Shown in pieces: positions 34,886 through 43,990 of a DNA stretch of 64,000 bases (positions are counted from its first letter, which is position 1; each line of letters opens with the position of its first letter). The stretch spans positions 1 to 64,000 of the forward strand of contig CAKZON010000045.1 in assembly GCA_937136425.1 (NCBI GenBank), read 5' to 3'. Source of the stretch: an uncultured Crocinitomix sp. GTDB lineage: Bacteria; Bacteroidota; Bacteroidia; Flavobacteriales_D; Crocinitomicaceae. The notes beneath the pieces are model-generated. The model ran no database searches and was not told where the DNA came from. It was given only the letters and a program-made list of their open reading frames with translations. A program made the translations under genes and the position numbers.

Positions 34886-35671
34886 CTATAATTTTACACC
34901 AACAATGCAGACATCATCCAACTGTTCGTTATTGTGTTTCCATGTTTCAAACTCTCTCTCGAGTCTTTGTTTTTGAGTGGATAATGCAAGTTTGTGTTGT
35001 TTCAATAAAAATTGGTGAAGGCGTCTAGATTTATATTTTTTGTTTTTCTCACCACCAATTTGATCTTGGAATCCATCTGAACCAAGGTAAATTATATCCC
35101 CTTTTTCATAAGAGTATTCTTGCGGTTCAAATTGACGATTATTTTCTAGTTGCCAACCTCCAATTGGATAGCGATTACCTTTATTAATACTCATGTCGCT
35201 TTTGGATACATGCATGATTTTTCTGTTGGCAGATGAAAACTGAAGCACCTTTTTTTCTTCGTTAATACAAACAATTGAAAGATCAATCCAAGGGTTGTCA
35301 AAGGTTTTGTCTTCATTGTTTTTGAAGCTTTCAATGAATTTACGATCCACCTCTCGTAGTATTTTATCTGTTTTTTTTATGCCTTTATTCATGATAGCAT
35401 ATTGAAAGAGGTTTATGGCTAAAACAGATAGTAAGGCGGCTGAAATTCCATGTCCCGTACAATCACCTACTACTAAATACTTAAGAATATTTTGTTTGCC
35501 AACCCAATAAAAATCTCCTGAAATTATGTTTTGAGGTTTGTAAAGTATAAAAGAGTCATCAAAAATTCGATTAAAATGCCTTGGTTTGGGTAATAGCCCT
35601 TGTTGAATTATTTGTGCGTTTACGAGTTCTTGATATTGTAATTCAGTTAATTGTGTGTTTTGTGTGTTCAT
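34886..35671 (-). CDS. SpoIIE/PP2C-type protein serine phosphatase
   Basis: 261 residues. After a helical lead (LTELQYQELVNAQIIQQGLLP) comes the SpoIIE catalytic domain with metal-binding D70 in VVGDCTGHGISAALLS and later GDIIYLGSDGFQDQIGG and NEQLDDVCIVGVKL. No sensory domain is attached on this chain, unlike many homologues that carry TPR or GAF domains. It probably acts on an anti-sigma-factor antagonist or similar switch in the cytoplasm; no partner is adjacent. Confidence 0.92.
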   Translation of the reverse strand: MNTQNTQLTELQYQELVNAQIIQQGLLPKPRHFNRIFDDSFILYKPQNIISGDFYWVGKQNILKYLVVGDCTGHGISAALLSVLAINLFQYAIMNKGIKKTDKILREVDRKFIESFKNNEDKTFDNPWIDLSIVCINEEKKVLQFSSANRKIMHVSKSDMSINKGNRYPIGGWQLENNRQFEPQEYSYEKGDIIYLGSDGFQDQIGGEKNKKYKSRRLHQFLLKQHKLALSTQKQRLEREFETWKHNNEQLDDVCIVGVKL

Positions 35672-35846
35672 TATCGTGGTAGTTTGTGAATTTTACTTCA
35701 ATTTACAACTACCGATTCAAGATTAATATTAACCTAAAATCATCCTAACATCAAGAAAATATGATCTGACAAGAACCATTTTATACGGATAAAACAGTAA
35801 TGTTGAAATAAATCAGTTTAAAAGCGGGTGGGTGTTTTAAAGTCGG

Positions 35847-36503
35847 TTAGTAACGACTCGCGGCTCTAATTTTGTTGTCTAAACTTGATTTATAATTTGG
35901 TAGGCGAAATCTTTTGCCTGATCCAGTAGAGGTGGCAATTAAATCGTCCCCCCTGTATTCAGAGGTTAAATCTTCCACTCGAATACCCTTATAGTAAAGA
36001 AAGTATCCAGAGTCCGTTGCGCTCCAAAAAGCGTCCATACAATTGAAACGTTCATCTATTTTTGCTTTTTTGTATTTCCCAAGTTTTGTTTTGGCATATT
36101 TTGGAAAACGATAAACTTCATTAAGTGGTGGATTAAATGAGATTAAATCATCTCCATCATACAAAGATTGCATTCCTGAAATTCGAACTTGATCTCGCAA
36201 TAGATAATACCCTGAATCTGCTCTTACCCAAGTAAATGTTTTCATTATTCGAATTTTTAAAATCGTTTTAATCAAAAAGAAAATGGCAATGACGCAGATT
36301 GTAATTCCAGTACCAAAACTCCAAATTTCTTTCATTAAGTAAACGGTAGATTTTTCTACTGAGGCGTGTTTCATCCCGCTAGGTTCAAGAATCATCCAAA
36401 TTCCAACACCTAAAAATGCCGTTAATGACATGATTGAAACATACTTTTGGACCAGTGCGTCTTCAAAAAATTTCTCTTTTTTTGTGGTGTTTTTTCTTGC
36501 CAT
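35847..36503 (-). CDS. Membrane protein with DKNYY-like repeats
   Basis: 218 residues. Two transmembrane segments (about 25-42 and 58-78) are followed by two related units, DSGYYLLRDQVRISGMQSLYDGDDLISF and DSGYFLYYKGIRVEDLTSEYRGDDLIAT, each ending in a proline-Tyr strand (YRFPKYAKTK, FRLPNYKSS). They resemble DKNYY-type repeats of Bacteroidota and other bacteria. Function unknown. Confidence 0.7.
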   Translation of the reverse strand: MARKNTTKKEKFFEDALVQKYVSIMSLTAFLGVGIWMILEPSGMKHASVEKSTVYLMKEIWSFGTGITICVIAIFFLIKTILKIRIMKTFTWVRADSGYYLLRDQVRISGMQSLYDGDDLISFNPPLNEVYRFPKYAKTKLGKYKKAKIDERFNCMDAFWSATDSGYFLYYKGIRVEDLTSEYRGDDLIATSTGSGKRFRLPNYKSSLDNKIRAASRY

Positions 36504-36526
36504 TGTTTTGAATTAAAAAAGTGAAT

Positions 36527-37528
36527 TTAATAATCACCAAGGATATATACACCAATTTCGTAAGAATAACTTAGCGGATAAAAAGGCCAATCACGGTGAT
36601 CATCAAGTCCAGGTTCTTTATGATAGGATGTCGTTACACTGAGACGGTTTTCATTCACACCCAATTCAACTAGTTTCGCACGAACCAATTCCGCCCGTTG
36701 AATTGCTTTCTGTTTTTCTACACGGTTGTCTTTGATTGTATAAATGCCTATTATCGCAAAGTTTTCTTCTTGAATATTCAAATAATTGGCAATGAACTCA
36801 AGAGAATCACAACGGGTTTCCACAATAGTGTCAGATGCTTTGTCAAAATTTACAACAGATCCACCTGTACAAGGAGTATAATCAAAGGAAAGAATAGAGA
36901 ATCCAACTTTTGATTCTCCATCAGTTCGTCTTGGTTTATTTATTGCCAAACGGTCAGCGAAGTGTCCTTCAAAAATGAGCGAATCTCTAATTTTATTTGC
37001 TTGAGCTACAGCTTGTAGTCCTGAGGTGCTTTTGTTGGCAATTCCATAAAGTTCTAGTATAACGTTTTCTTGTTCTTCTAAAAAAACAGACAGTCGTGCA
37101 AAGTCTTTTTTACCTTGTGGAGTAAGGTTGAGTGAATTACTTTTAAAACCAATTGGGCTATATGTTTTTCCGCAGACAAAATGAACAGGTTTTAAATCTC
37201 TAATGATGCGCGTGTTTTGTTCTACGAAAGTGCTAAAGGCATCCTCGCCTAAATATTGTTTGCCTTCATAAACCACATAAGAATATTGTTGATTAAGAGC
37301 GATTATTGGCTGCTCATCTTCAGTTGACATTTCTAATACTCCGTTACCATCAGTCACCAAATTAAAAGTGTCATTGGCTGTGTAAAACACGATTTGATAT
37401 GTTGTTGGAAACAGTAGTGTGTCTTTAGGGGAATCAACTACTATATTTACCTTTACCTCAATTTCAGACTGGCTATACCCATTAATTATGTGGGCAGTGA
37501 ATAGGATAATGAGTAAAACTTGTTTCAT
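36527..37528 (-). CDS. Exported OmpA-like protein with two domains
   Basis: 333 residues from the ATG at 37528, 2 bases after the stop of the caspase gene; a start at 37549 would overlap it. Signal MKQVLLIILFTAHIINGYSQ. Two OmpA-like segments: FKSNSLNLTPQGKKDFARLSVFLEEQENVILELYGIANKSTSGLQAVAQANKIRDSLI, and VVNFDKASDTIVETRCDSLEFIANYL with KAIQRAELVRAKLVELGVNENRLSVTTSYHKEP. OmpA domains usually bind peptidoglycan, but the key Asp/Arg positions are only partly recognisable. It is in one operon with the WD40-caspase protein. Confidence 0.75.
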   Translation of the reverse strand: MKQVLLIILFTAHIINGYSQSEIEVKVNIVVDSPKDTLLFPTTYQIVFYTANDTFNLVTDGNGVLEMSTEDEQPIIALNQQYSYVVYEGKQYLGEDAFSTFVEQNTRIIRDLKPVHFVCGKTYSPIGFKSNSLNLTPQGKKDFARLSVFLEEQENVILELYGIANKSTSGLQAVAQANKIRDSLIFEGHFADRLAINKPRRTDGESKVGFSILSFDYTPCTGGSVVNFDKASDTIVETRCDSLEFIANYLNIQEENFAIIGIYTIKDNRVEKQKAIQRAELVRAKLVELGVNENRLSVTTSYHKEPGLDDHRDWPFYPLSYSYEIGVYILGDY

Positions 37529-37529
37529 A

Positions 37530-40500
37530 TTACCAAATTGGAAAATCAAGTTCTATATTTTGAATTCGTGAATTTGGAACCTGTCTTCCGTGAGACAATG
37601 CGCGCACTTTGTCTACTACATATTCCTGTAATTCAAGCAGCATAATAGTGCCATCTCCATCCAAATCTGCTGTACGATTTTTTAAACCGTTGAGCATGCA
37701 ATAAGTGAATAAACCATTTTTCCATTCGTCACTTTCCATTGCAAATTCTACCCCTCCAGCAGATGAAATTACAGTTGCTCCTGTTCCTTTTCTTAAATCA
37801 TTAAATAATTCACCTGCTAGGCGAGAAGGTGTGGCTTTAGTTTCATCTTGAGCAACACTTGCCCCAACTGCTCGAAATGCTATATCATCATCATTTTCTT
37901 CCTGTTCTTCATCCGCTGTAAAGAAAACATCCTCTTTGTCAACCTCACCACTATGGCAGGTGTCCATAATTAATATCTTTCGGTTGGCTTTTATTCCATC
38001 CAAAATGTGTTCTAGTTTTTCATACGCCAACCCGCGCTCGCTTGGGTTGTTAAAGTCAATGTCATGCGTGCCAAAATAATAATCAAAATTGGCATCTAGA
38101 ACTCCATGTCCAGCAACAAAAACGATCACTACATCATTTGTGTTGGATTCATTGAGGAAAGTACGGAGCATCTCTACATTATCTACCGTTACGCTACCAT
38201 CAAAAAGATTTTTTGATTTTACATTTCGATACATATTATTGGGGTTAGCTTGCATGAGATCAATTAGATCTTTGGCATCTTTTACAGGATAGTTTAAGTC
38301 ATATCTGCTGTCTTTGTATTTGGATGTTCCAATTGTCACCAAGTATAAATCTCGTTGTGGGGCAGGTCCTTGTTTTTCAACATAAAATGTCTGAATGAGG
38401 CTTTCGTATCCATTCCCATTTCTACAAGCGATCTGAATTTTATTTAATCCATGAATTAAATCTACATCCTCTGTAATGCTTTTTGATGATCCGCTAATTG
38501 ATTTTCCATTTTTACCATAAACAGGTACATTATTCACCCAAATATTATAGTTCTTTAATCCTTTTGCATCCTCAAAATCTACATTTACATTAACAGCATT
38601 GTCTTGAGTAATGGCTGGTATTTCTCCAGCATTATTAATTTTTGCACGCGGAATATCTGCCAAAACGATTTCCGTAGTTGGTTGCAATCCTAATTTTTTG
38701 ATTCGTTTTAAATAGGCCTTTTCGTATAATCCCATTAATTCCGTGTCTGTGCATCCCATTTTTTTCAACACTAAATCTGGTCGATTAAATATGGCGTCAA
38801 ATTGTTCAAAAGGAAAGGCTTGATTTCCAATTCTGAAAGTGACTAAGTCATATCCTTCTTTGGATACTTTATAGAAGTTTTCTGCGGTTTTAAAAATGTA
38901 ATTATCTCCTTCACCTACCAATAAAATTTCTTCTTCTCCTGTTGCAGGGTTTAGTAGTTGAAATTGTCCGCTACTAAATGTTACCCCCACCATTCCTTTA
39001 GGATTTATTGAAATGTGTGTGATTTGATTTGGCGTGACATGAATACTTTTTTTAACATCTCCAGTAAACAGGTTTTCAAAATAGATATAATCCTCTTTGA
39101 TGGTAATTGCATAGTCTTGCGGTTTATCCATTGGGGCAGAATAACCATTGATTTTGAGTGGTTCAGATCCAAATATGTTGAAATTGTCAGTGTTGTATTT
39201 TTTCAATCCGAGCATAGATTTAACAACCATGTATTTCCCATCTTTACTGAAATTAACAAATGGGCTTTCTACATAACCTAAATTATCAGGCAAGATATTT
39301 TCAAAAACTAGGCTCCAATTGGATGTGTTAAATACAAATGTTTTACCTGTGTTAAAACAAACAGCAAGTAGTTCTCCATTGGGTGAAAAAGCCAAAGAGT
39401 TAGCTTCATAAATGAATCTGAAATTATCCTTTGGAGCAGGTGTGCTCAGTTTTGTTATGAATTTTTGAGTTTCTAAACTAATAATTGAAACAGCAGAATC
39501 GCCTGCGCCTAAAACAGCTAAGTATTTTTCATCCGGTGAAGTTTGCAGGGCATTAATTGAAAGTTGATATGAGAATAGCGGTTCAACATAAACTGGTTTA
39601 TTGTCCTGAAATTCATAAAGTCTTATTTCATCCGCTTTTTGTTTTGTAATTAAGAAGCTCCCTTGCTCAGAATATTTGACAATTGATCGTTCTTTAAACA
39701 TGCGTTTGGCAAAACCAACACCAACATTTTTTCCGCGTTCCTTTGTTTCATCTCTTACACCTGAAAAGTCACCTTTACTTGCCCTTTCAATCATGTCTTT
39801 AAATCTTTTGCCTTTGTTGATATCCTGACGGTCTACTTTTCCGTCTCCACCCGTTGCACTAGGAATTCTTAAAGAAGCTAATTCTCGTTTGGGCTCTTCC
39901 ATTTGAACTTCTCCATATTTTTCAGCCGTATTAAAGTCCCAAAAAGTTAAGGTATTGTCGTCTCCAAGTGTTACTAATTCATTTTTGGTTGGGTGAAAAT
40001 CAAATGTGTAAATAGGGTTTACCGATCCCTCTAAAGAGGTGTAAAGTGACCCTCTATTCAGGTCCCAAATTTTAATTACATTCTTGTTTTCTTTTGATTT
40101 TCTAGAGGGTGATTTTTGAAAACCTGAACTTGCCATTGTACTTCCGTCAGGACTTATTTTAATGGCTTTTACAGGTTGTTTGTCCTCATCTCTGTTACTT
40201 CTACTTTTAAATTCATGTAATAGTTCTCCTTCTAAATTCCATACTTTAATGACATTGTTTTGCGAGGCCGTAACAAATTTATTTTTAGCCACGTTGGCAT
40301 CATATGCTGATATTGCAATTGTTGATGCATTAAAATGTTTGCTATCGCTTAAATCTTGAATGTCCCATAAATGTATTTTTCCACTTGTGCCTGCTGTTAT
40401 TAGTCCTTTTCCGTCATTGTAAAAGTTTATGCCTTTAATTGCACCTGTATGAATTTTTTCTTCTGCCAATTTTTTCTTGTCTTGAAAATCAAAAACAACA

Positions 40501-41051
40501 ATTCGTCCTGAACCTGTGCCTGTAACTATGAAATGATCAAACAGGTCAATTGTTGTTACGGGATGATCATGTTTGTATAGTTGAGTTGGGTTTCTAAAAG
40601 TGTTTTCGGTCCATTGATGCACGGCGCCTTCTTCATTACCTGAGTAAAATGTATTCGATTTTGAAGCATCAATGCTGAAGGCATTAACAGGAGAAGAAAT
40701 AGAAACCGAATCTATCAAGTTCCAATCCACTAATGACCATAAAATGACCTTATTGTCTTTTCCTGCACTAATCAGTGCTGTTCCGTCTTCATTAAAATGA
40801 AGTGCGCTTGTTTCTTCTGTGTGACCTTCTAATTTTCCAATGATTTTGCCTGAATTAACATCCCAAACTTTAATGCTGTTTTCTTTATCACTACCAGATG
40901 CAATTAAACTTCCGTCTGGGCTATAAGTTAAAATCGTTATGATTCCCTGAATCTTTTCTTGGGTAACCACTTCAATTTGTGCATTTTGTGCAGTTGATGC
41001 AATAGTTAACAAAAAAGTTAATGCAGCTAAAAATGCGGACTTTAATGACAT
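37530..41051 (-). CDS. Exported WD40-repeat protein with C-terminal caspase (metacaspase-like) domain
   Basis: 1173 residues. Signal peptide MSLKSAFLAALTFLLTIASTAQ. Residues about 25-800 hold WD40-type blades (GSLIASGSDKENSIKVWDVNSGK, GTALISAGKDNKVILWSL, GKGLITAGTSGKIHLWDI, KNELVTLGDDNTLTFWDF). From about 895 is a peptidase C14 caspase fold: RDLYLVTIGTSKY, catalytic His982 in VFVAGHG, Cys1032 in LIMDTCHSGE. An EF-hand-like loop DLDGDGTIMLLE lies near the C-terminus, hinting at calcium binding. A positively charged insertion (about 405-460) interrupts the propeller. Acts in periplasm or outside the cell, unlike most metacaspases. Confidence 0.92.
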   Translation of the reverse strand: MSLKSAFLAALTFLLTIASTAQNAQIEVVTQEKIQGIITILTYSPDGSLIASGSDKENSIKVWDVNSGKIIGKLEGHTEETSALHFNEDGTALISAGKDNKVILWSLVDWNLIDSVSISSPVNAFSIDASKSNTFYSGNEEGAVHQWTENTFRNPTQLYKHDHPVTTIDLFDHFIVTGTGSGRIVVFDFQDKKKLAEEKIHTGAIKGINFYNDGKGLITAGTSGKIHLWDIQDLSDSKHFNASTIAISAYDANVAKNKFVTASQNNVIKVWNLEGELLHEFKSRSNRDEDKQPVKAIKISPDGSTMASSGFQKSPSRKSKENKNVIKIWDLNRGSLYTSLEGSVNPIYTFDFHPTKNELVTLGDDNTLTFWDFNTAEKYGEVQMEEPKRELASLRIPSATGGDGKVDRQDINKGKRFKDMIERASKGDFSGVRDETKERGKNVGVGFAKRMFKERSIVKYSEQGSFLITKQKADEIRLYEFQDNKPVYVEPLFSYQLSINALQTSPDEKYLAVLGAGDSAVSIISLETQKFITKLSTPAPKDNFRFIYEANSLAFSPNGELLAVCFNTGKTFVFNTSNWSLVFENILPDNLGYVESPFVNFSKDGKYMVVKSMLGLKKYNTDNFNIFGSEPLKINGYSAPMDKPQDYAITIKEDYIYFENLFTGDVKKSIHVTPNQITHISINPKGMVGVTFSSGQFQLLNPATGEEEILLVGEGDNYIFKTAENFYKVSKEGYDLVTFRIGNQAFPFEQFDAIFNRPDLVLKKMGCTDTELMGLYEKAYLKRIKKLGLQPTTEIVLADIPRAKINNAGEIPAITQDNAVNVNVDFEDAKGLKNYNIWVNNVPVYGKNGKSISGSSKSITEDVDLIHGLNKIQIACRNGNGYESLIQTFYVEKQGPAPQRDLYLVTIGTSKYKDSRYDLNYPVKDAKDLIDLMQANPNNMYRNVKSKNLFDGSVTVDNVEMLRTFLNESNTNDVVIVFVAGHGVLDANFDYYFGTHDIDFNNPSERGLAYEKLEHILDGIKANRKILIMDTCHSGEVDKEDVFFTADEEQEENDDDIAFRAVGASVAQDETKATPSRLAGELFNDLRKGTGATVISSAGGVEFAMESDEWKNGLFTYCMLNGLKNRTADLDGDGTIMLLELQEYVVDKVRALSHGRQVPNSRIQNIELDFPIW

Positions 41052-41075
41052 GTTGTAGTTTTAATGCGTTGATTA

Positions 41076-41099
41076 CAAATATAATACCAATTAATTGGT
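41076..41099 (-). promoter_or_regulatory. Promoter of the WD40-caspase gene with palindromic operator candidate
   Basis: TATATTTG on the minus strand (41083-41076) matches TAnnTTTG, 24 bases before the ATG. Just upstream (41086-41099) is a perfect 14-base palindrome ACCAATTAATTGGT, placed between the -7 and -33 regions where a repressor could act. Confidence 0.55.
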
Positions 41100-41219
41100 C
41101 TAATGAATATACTTAATTTATTACAAACTCACTGCTGAAAGGTTCAATGCTTATTACTATAGAGTGTCTTGGAAAGTGAAATAGTAACCGCTAAATTCGT
41201 AATACTCCGTTTGCCAGAA

Positions 41220-41654
41220 CTATTGAAAGGTAGTACAGAATTTACATGTTTTTGCTAATTCTGGAATTATTTGAGAGCATGACCGACAAAGGGTTGTGTT
41301 TAACGTTTGTAACTCTTCATGAGATAAAGAGTATGTACCTTCTTTTGGAGTCATACCGCAACTGTCGCATGCTTCTAGGTCCTTTTCAGTAATTGAATAG
41401 CAATAGGTGCAAACAATTTCATCATTTGGGTCGTCTGGTTGCGGCTCTACTATTGTAATGAATTGTTCGATAGCATCATCTCTTGAGTCATTCCATGAGT
41501 CTGGTACCTCCTCATTATCTTTTATCTTATCAATAAACTGTTTGGGTGCAGAGTTAGATTCATTATCCGTTGATGAACCACATGAACTTAAAAGAAATGC
41601 AAAACACAGCATGTTAAGAATTGAGAATGCAATTTGAATGCGTTTATAATTCAT
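41220..41654 (-). CDS. Lipoprotein with two zinc-ribbon-like Cys motifs
   Basis: 144 residues. Signal MNYKRIQIAFSILNMLCFAFLLSSC (lipobox LSSC). After an acidic linker there are two CxxC-x(n)-CxxC modules: CTYC...CDSC and CRSC...CKFC, like tandem zinc ribbons. Zinc ribbons are mostly cytoplasmic, so a lipid-anchored version is unusual. Lies 4 bases after the methyltransferase gene on the same strand. Function unknown. Confidence 0.72.
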   Translation of the reverse strand: MNYKRIQIAFSILNMLCFAFLLSSCGSSTDNESNSAPKQFIDKIKDNEEVPDSWNDSRDDAIEQFITIVEPQPDDPNDEIVCTYCYSITEKDLEACDSCGMTPKEGTYSLSHEELQTLNTTLCRSCSQIIPELAKTCKFCTTFQ

Positions 41655-41658
41655 TTGT

Positions 41659-42345
41659 TTATTTTTTTAAAACACCAAACAAAATATAACGCCATTTCTT
41701 TGGGGTGATAGGGGAGAGGATAACGTCAAATCCTGCTAGGAATTTACGTTGTTTTTCAGACCTGCCAAATAATCCTAATACTCCAATGGGCTTAGTTTTA
41801 ATAGATTTAAATGAGGTGTTCCAATTGACCATGTCAGCGTTAGTAACATATTGCCATCTTTCTCCCCAACTCACAAACTTTTTACGCAAATATTGGTGTA
41901 GCTTACTGCCTTCTAAATTTTCAGCAAATAGAAAGATTCCATCAGGTTTTAATACTCTGAATATCTCCTTCAAAGCCATTTCCTGATCTGGTTTATTTCC
42001 TAAGGCACCAATTACAGATTTAAAAACCACAATATCTACAGATTCATCTTCTAAATCAATCGCTTTCATGTCGATTTTTTGATAAGAAATTTTATCTGAG
42101 ACACCGTATTCTTTGTGCATTACCTTAGTAGTGTCAGGCATTGGATTGTAGTCTGAGCAAATTACATCATGTCCATTTAATGCAAAAAACAAACTCATTC
42201 CGCCTTCACGTTCACCTAGTGCTAATACTTTTTTAGATTGATCTAAATCGGCATTTTCTTCCCAAAAATCAAGGCACTTCGACCAGTTTTTAATATCCCA
42301 TTGGATAATGTCGGCGAGTTCTTTTTTAGAAAGTTTTTGTGGCAT
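41659..42345 (-). CDS. Class I SAM-dependent methyltransferase
   Basis: 228 residues. The methyltransferase fold shows motif I KVLALGEREGGMSLFFALNGHDVICSDYNP, the D-x-x-x-I-D motif near IDMKAIDLEDESVDIVVFKSVIGAL, and LKEIFRVLKPDGIFLFAENLEG, the standard methyltransferase-11 pattern. The C-terminal part has hydrophobic stretches (VILSPITPKKWRYILFGVL). In a run of envelope/glycan genes, it probably modifies a lipid or glycan intermediate; substrate unknown. 10-base gap to the upstream GT-C-like gene. Confidence 0.88.
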   Translation of the reverse strand: MPQKLSKKELADIIQWDIKNWSKCLDFWEENADLDQSKKVLALGEREGGMSLFFALNGHDVICSDYNPMPDTTKVMHKEYGVSDKISYQKIDMKAIDLEDESVDIVVFKSVIGALGNKPDQEMALKEIFRVLKPDGIFLFAENLEGSKLHQYLRKKFVSWGERWQYVTNADMVNWNTSFKSIKTKPIGVLGLFGRSEKQRKFLAGFDVILSPITPKKWRYILFGVLKK

Positions 42346-42355
42346 TCTAGTTAAT

Positions 42356-43990
42356 TTAATTGAAGGTAATCGTGTCTAAAAATACTAAATTATTGTTGTG
42401 TAATTCGATTGTTACCATGGCTTTAAGTAACGAACCTTCGTGGTGATAATATTGTCCTTTAGTATTCTTGTATAAATCCATGACATGCAAAATAGCGGTG
42501 CTATCACTATCTTTAATTGGAGTTACACAGTGCTTTGCGTAAAAAAGTTGTTCAGGGCTAACCCTTGTATTTGTGAAAATAGCAGCCTCAGGGTCACGGA
42601 ACTGAGCAATTTTTTTAGCTGAATTAACACGATCCATATCTAACATTTCAATGGTGTTATCATTCCAATAACGTTTGGTGGCTTGGCTGGCTTTGTAAAT
42701 AAATAAACCACTAAATAAGGCAATTGTAGTCCAACCTGCATAAGTGTGCCACTGAGCTGATAGAGAATATGCACCTTGTACTAAAATAGCAGCAATGCAA
42801 ATAAGAAATGTACCTGTTTTTAATCCTGAAAAATAATGTTTGGTATTAAAGTCATAAAACAAATAATAGTGCATGAATAGTGGAATAATCATGAGCGCTA
42901 TAACAAGCAATCCCCATTTTGCATTATAGCGGCTAGTCATTTCTGCAAAGCGCTTAACTCGACGAAGAATAATAATTAAGACCAACACTATAAATGCAAT
43001 GGCAATATAATTTTCTGTTGACTTATAAAAGCTATCAAAGGTTTCCTTTAATAAGGTAAAACTCTCTCCGTTATGAATGCTAAAATTGGGATCAACATCT
43101 GCTGCTTCTGAGTGCCCACTTCTTTGATTATATTTTTTTTCTGAGGTTGCTTTTAAGGATTCCCATCCATCAATTGACGCATATTGATATACCGTTAAAA
43201 TAAGGGCTGTTGAGGATGCAATGGCAATTACGAAAAATGGCCGCAAGTATTTCTTTTGCTTTTTTGCTATTGCAATTCCTAAAAATAATAGGCCTGTAAT
43301 GAAGGCTGAAAACAAACTAATCCATTCTGTATAAGTGCCTAAAAAGAAGGTGATAAAAAACAATAAAAGAATGAGTTTTTCATTTTTATATTGAAGGCGC
43401 AAATAACGTACGGTAAGCAATAAACCTCCAATAAAAAAGGGCTGCACCACCATGTCTGAAAAATAGAGGTTGCCATGAAACCATAAATTTCCTTGGGCGA
43501 ATAAATAAAGTCCAGCTGCAATGATACCTGCAAAATTTAGTGTTTTTTTATCAGGTTCAGGCCGTAACGCCCCAATTAAGAAAAAGATTAATATGGCCGA
43601 GATTAAATGAATAGTCAATGAAGCAAAACGGGCGCTAAATGCTGTTGGGCCACCAGTAAACTGGCTAGAATAATAAAGGTAAATAAATGCAAATGGAGGA
43701 TAAGAGGTATAATAAACGTCTCCATTTGCGGCTGAAACTCCACCTAATAAACGGCGGTTTGTACTCCCAATGTCCTGATAACTATAAACAGGGCTAAATC
43801 CATAATTGGACGGCCCTCCATTTTCGCCCCAAATTTCGGTCGTTATTAATGAGTGTGCAGTTATCCACTCATGGTTTCTGCCAAGTGGGGCTTTTAAATT
43901 TTCTTTACGAACCTGAATAGAGATGAAGAATAGAAGTAAGATTATACTTATTCCAATTAAATCATATTTGTTCTTGTTCAACCAATTCAT
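42356..43990 (-). CDS. GT-C-like polytopic membrane protein (glycosyltransferase family 39-like)
   Basis: 544 residues with about ten to twelve transmembrane segments. The first loop ([26 protein letters not shown]) and the [11 protein letters not shown] motif are typical of lipid-linked-sugar-using GT-C enzymes. The end (ISVF-type soluble tail, about 450-544) is predicted periplasmic. It overlaps the oxidoreductase gene by 4 bases (ATGA-type). Probable transfer of sugars from polyprenyl phosphate to envelope polymers; donor and acceptor not defined. Confidence 0.75.
   Translation of the reverse strand: MNWLNKNKYDLIGISIILLLFFISIQVRKENLKAPLGRNHEWITAHSLITTEIWGENGGPSNYGFSPVYSYQDIGSTNRRLLGGVSAANGDVYYTSYPPFAFIYLYYSSQFTGGPTAFSARFASLTIHLISAILIFFLIGALRPEPDKKTLNFAGIIAAGLYLFAQGNLWFHGNLYFSDMVVQPFFIGGLLLTVRYLRLQYKNEKLILLLFFITFFLGTYTEWISLFSAFITGLLFLGIAIAKKQKKYLRPFFVIAIASSTALILTVYQYASIDGWESLKATSEKKYNQRSGHSEAADVDPNFSIHNGESFTLLKETFDSFYKSTENYIAIAFIVLVLIIILRRVKRFAEMTSRYNAKWGLLVIALMIIPLFMHYYLFYDFNTKHYFSGLKTGTFLICIAAILVQGAYSLSAQWHTYAGWTTIALFSGLFIYKASQATKRYWNDNTIEMLDMDRVNSAKKIAQFRDPEAAIFTNTRVSPEQLFYAKHCVTPIKDSDSTAILHVMDLYKNTKGQYYHHEGSLLKAMVTIELHNNNLVFLDTITFN

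Noticed and set aside
41101-41219. A GGTTCAAT stretch suggesting a tRNA T-arm
   Set aside because: No acceptor, D or anticodon stem can be formed around it.
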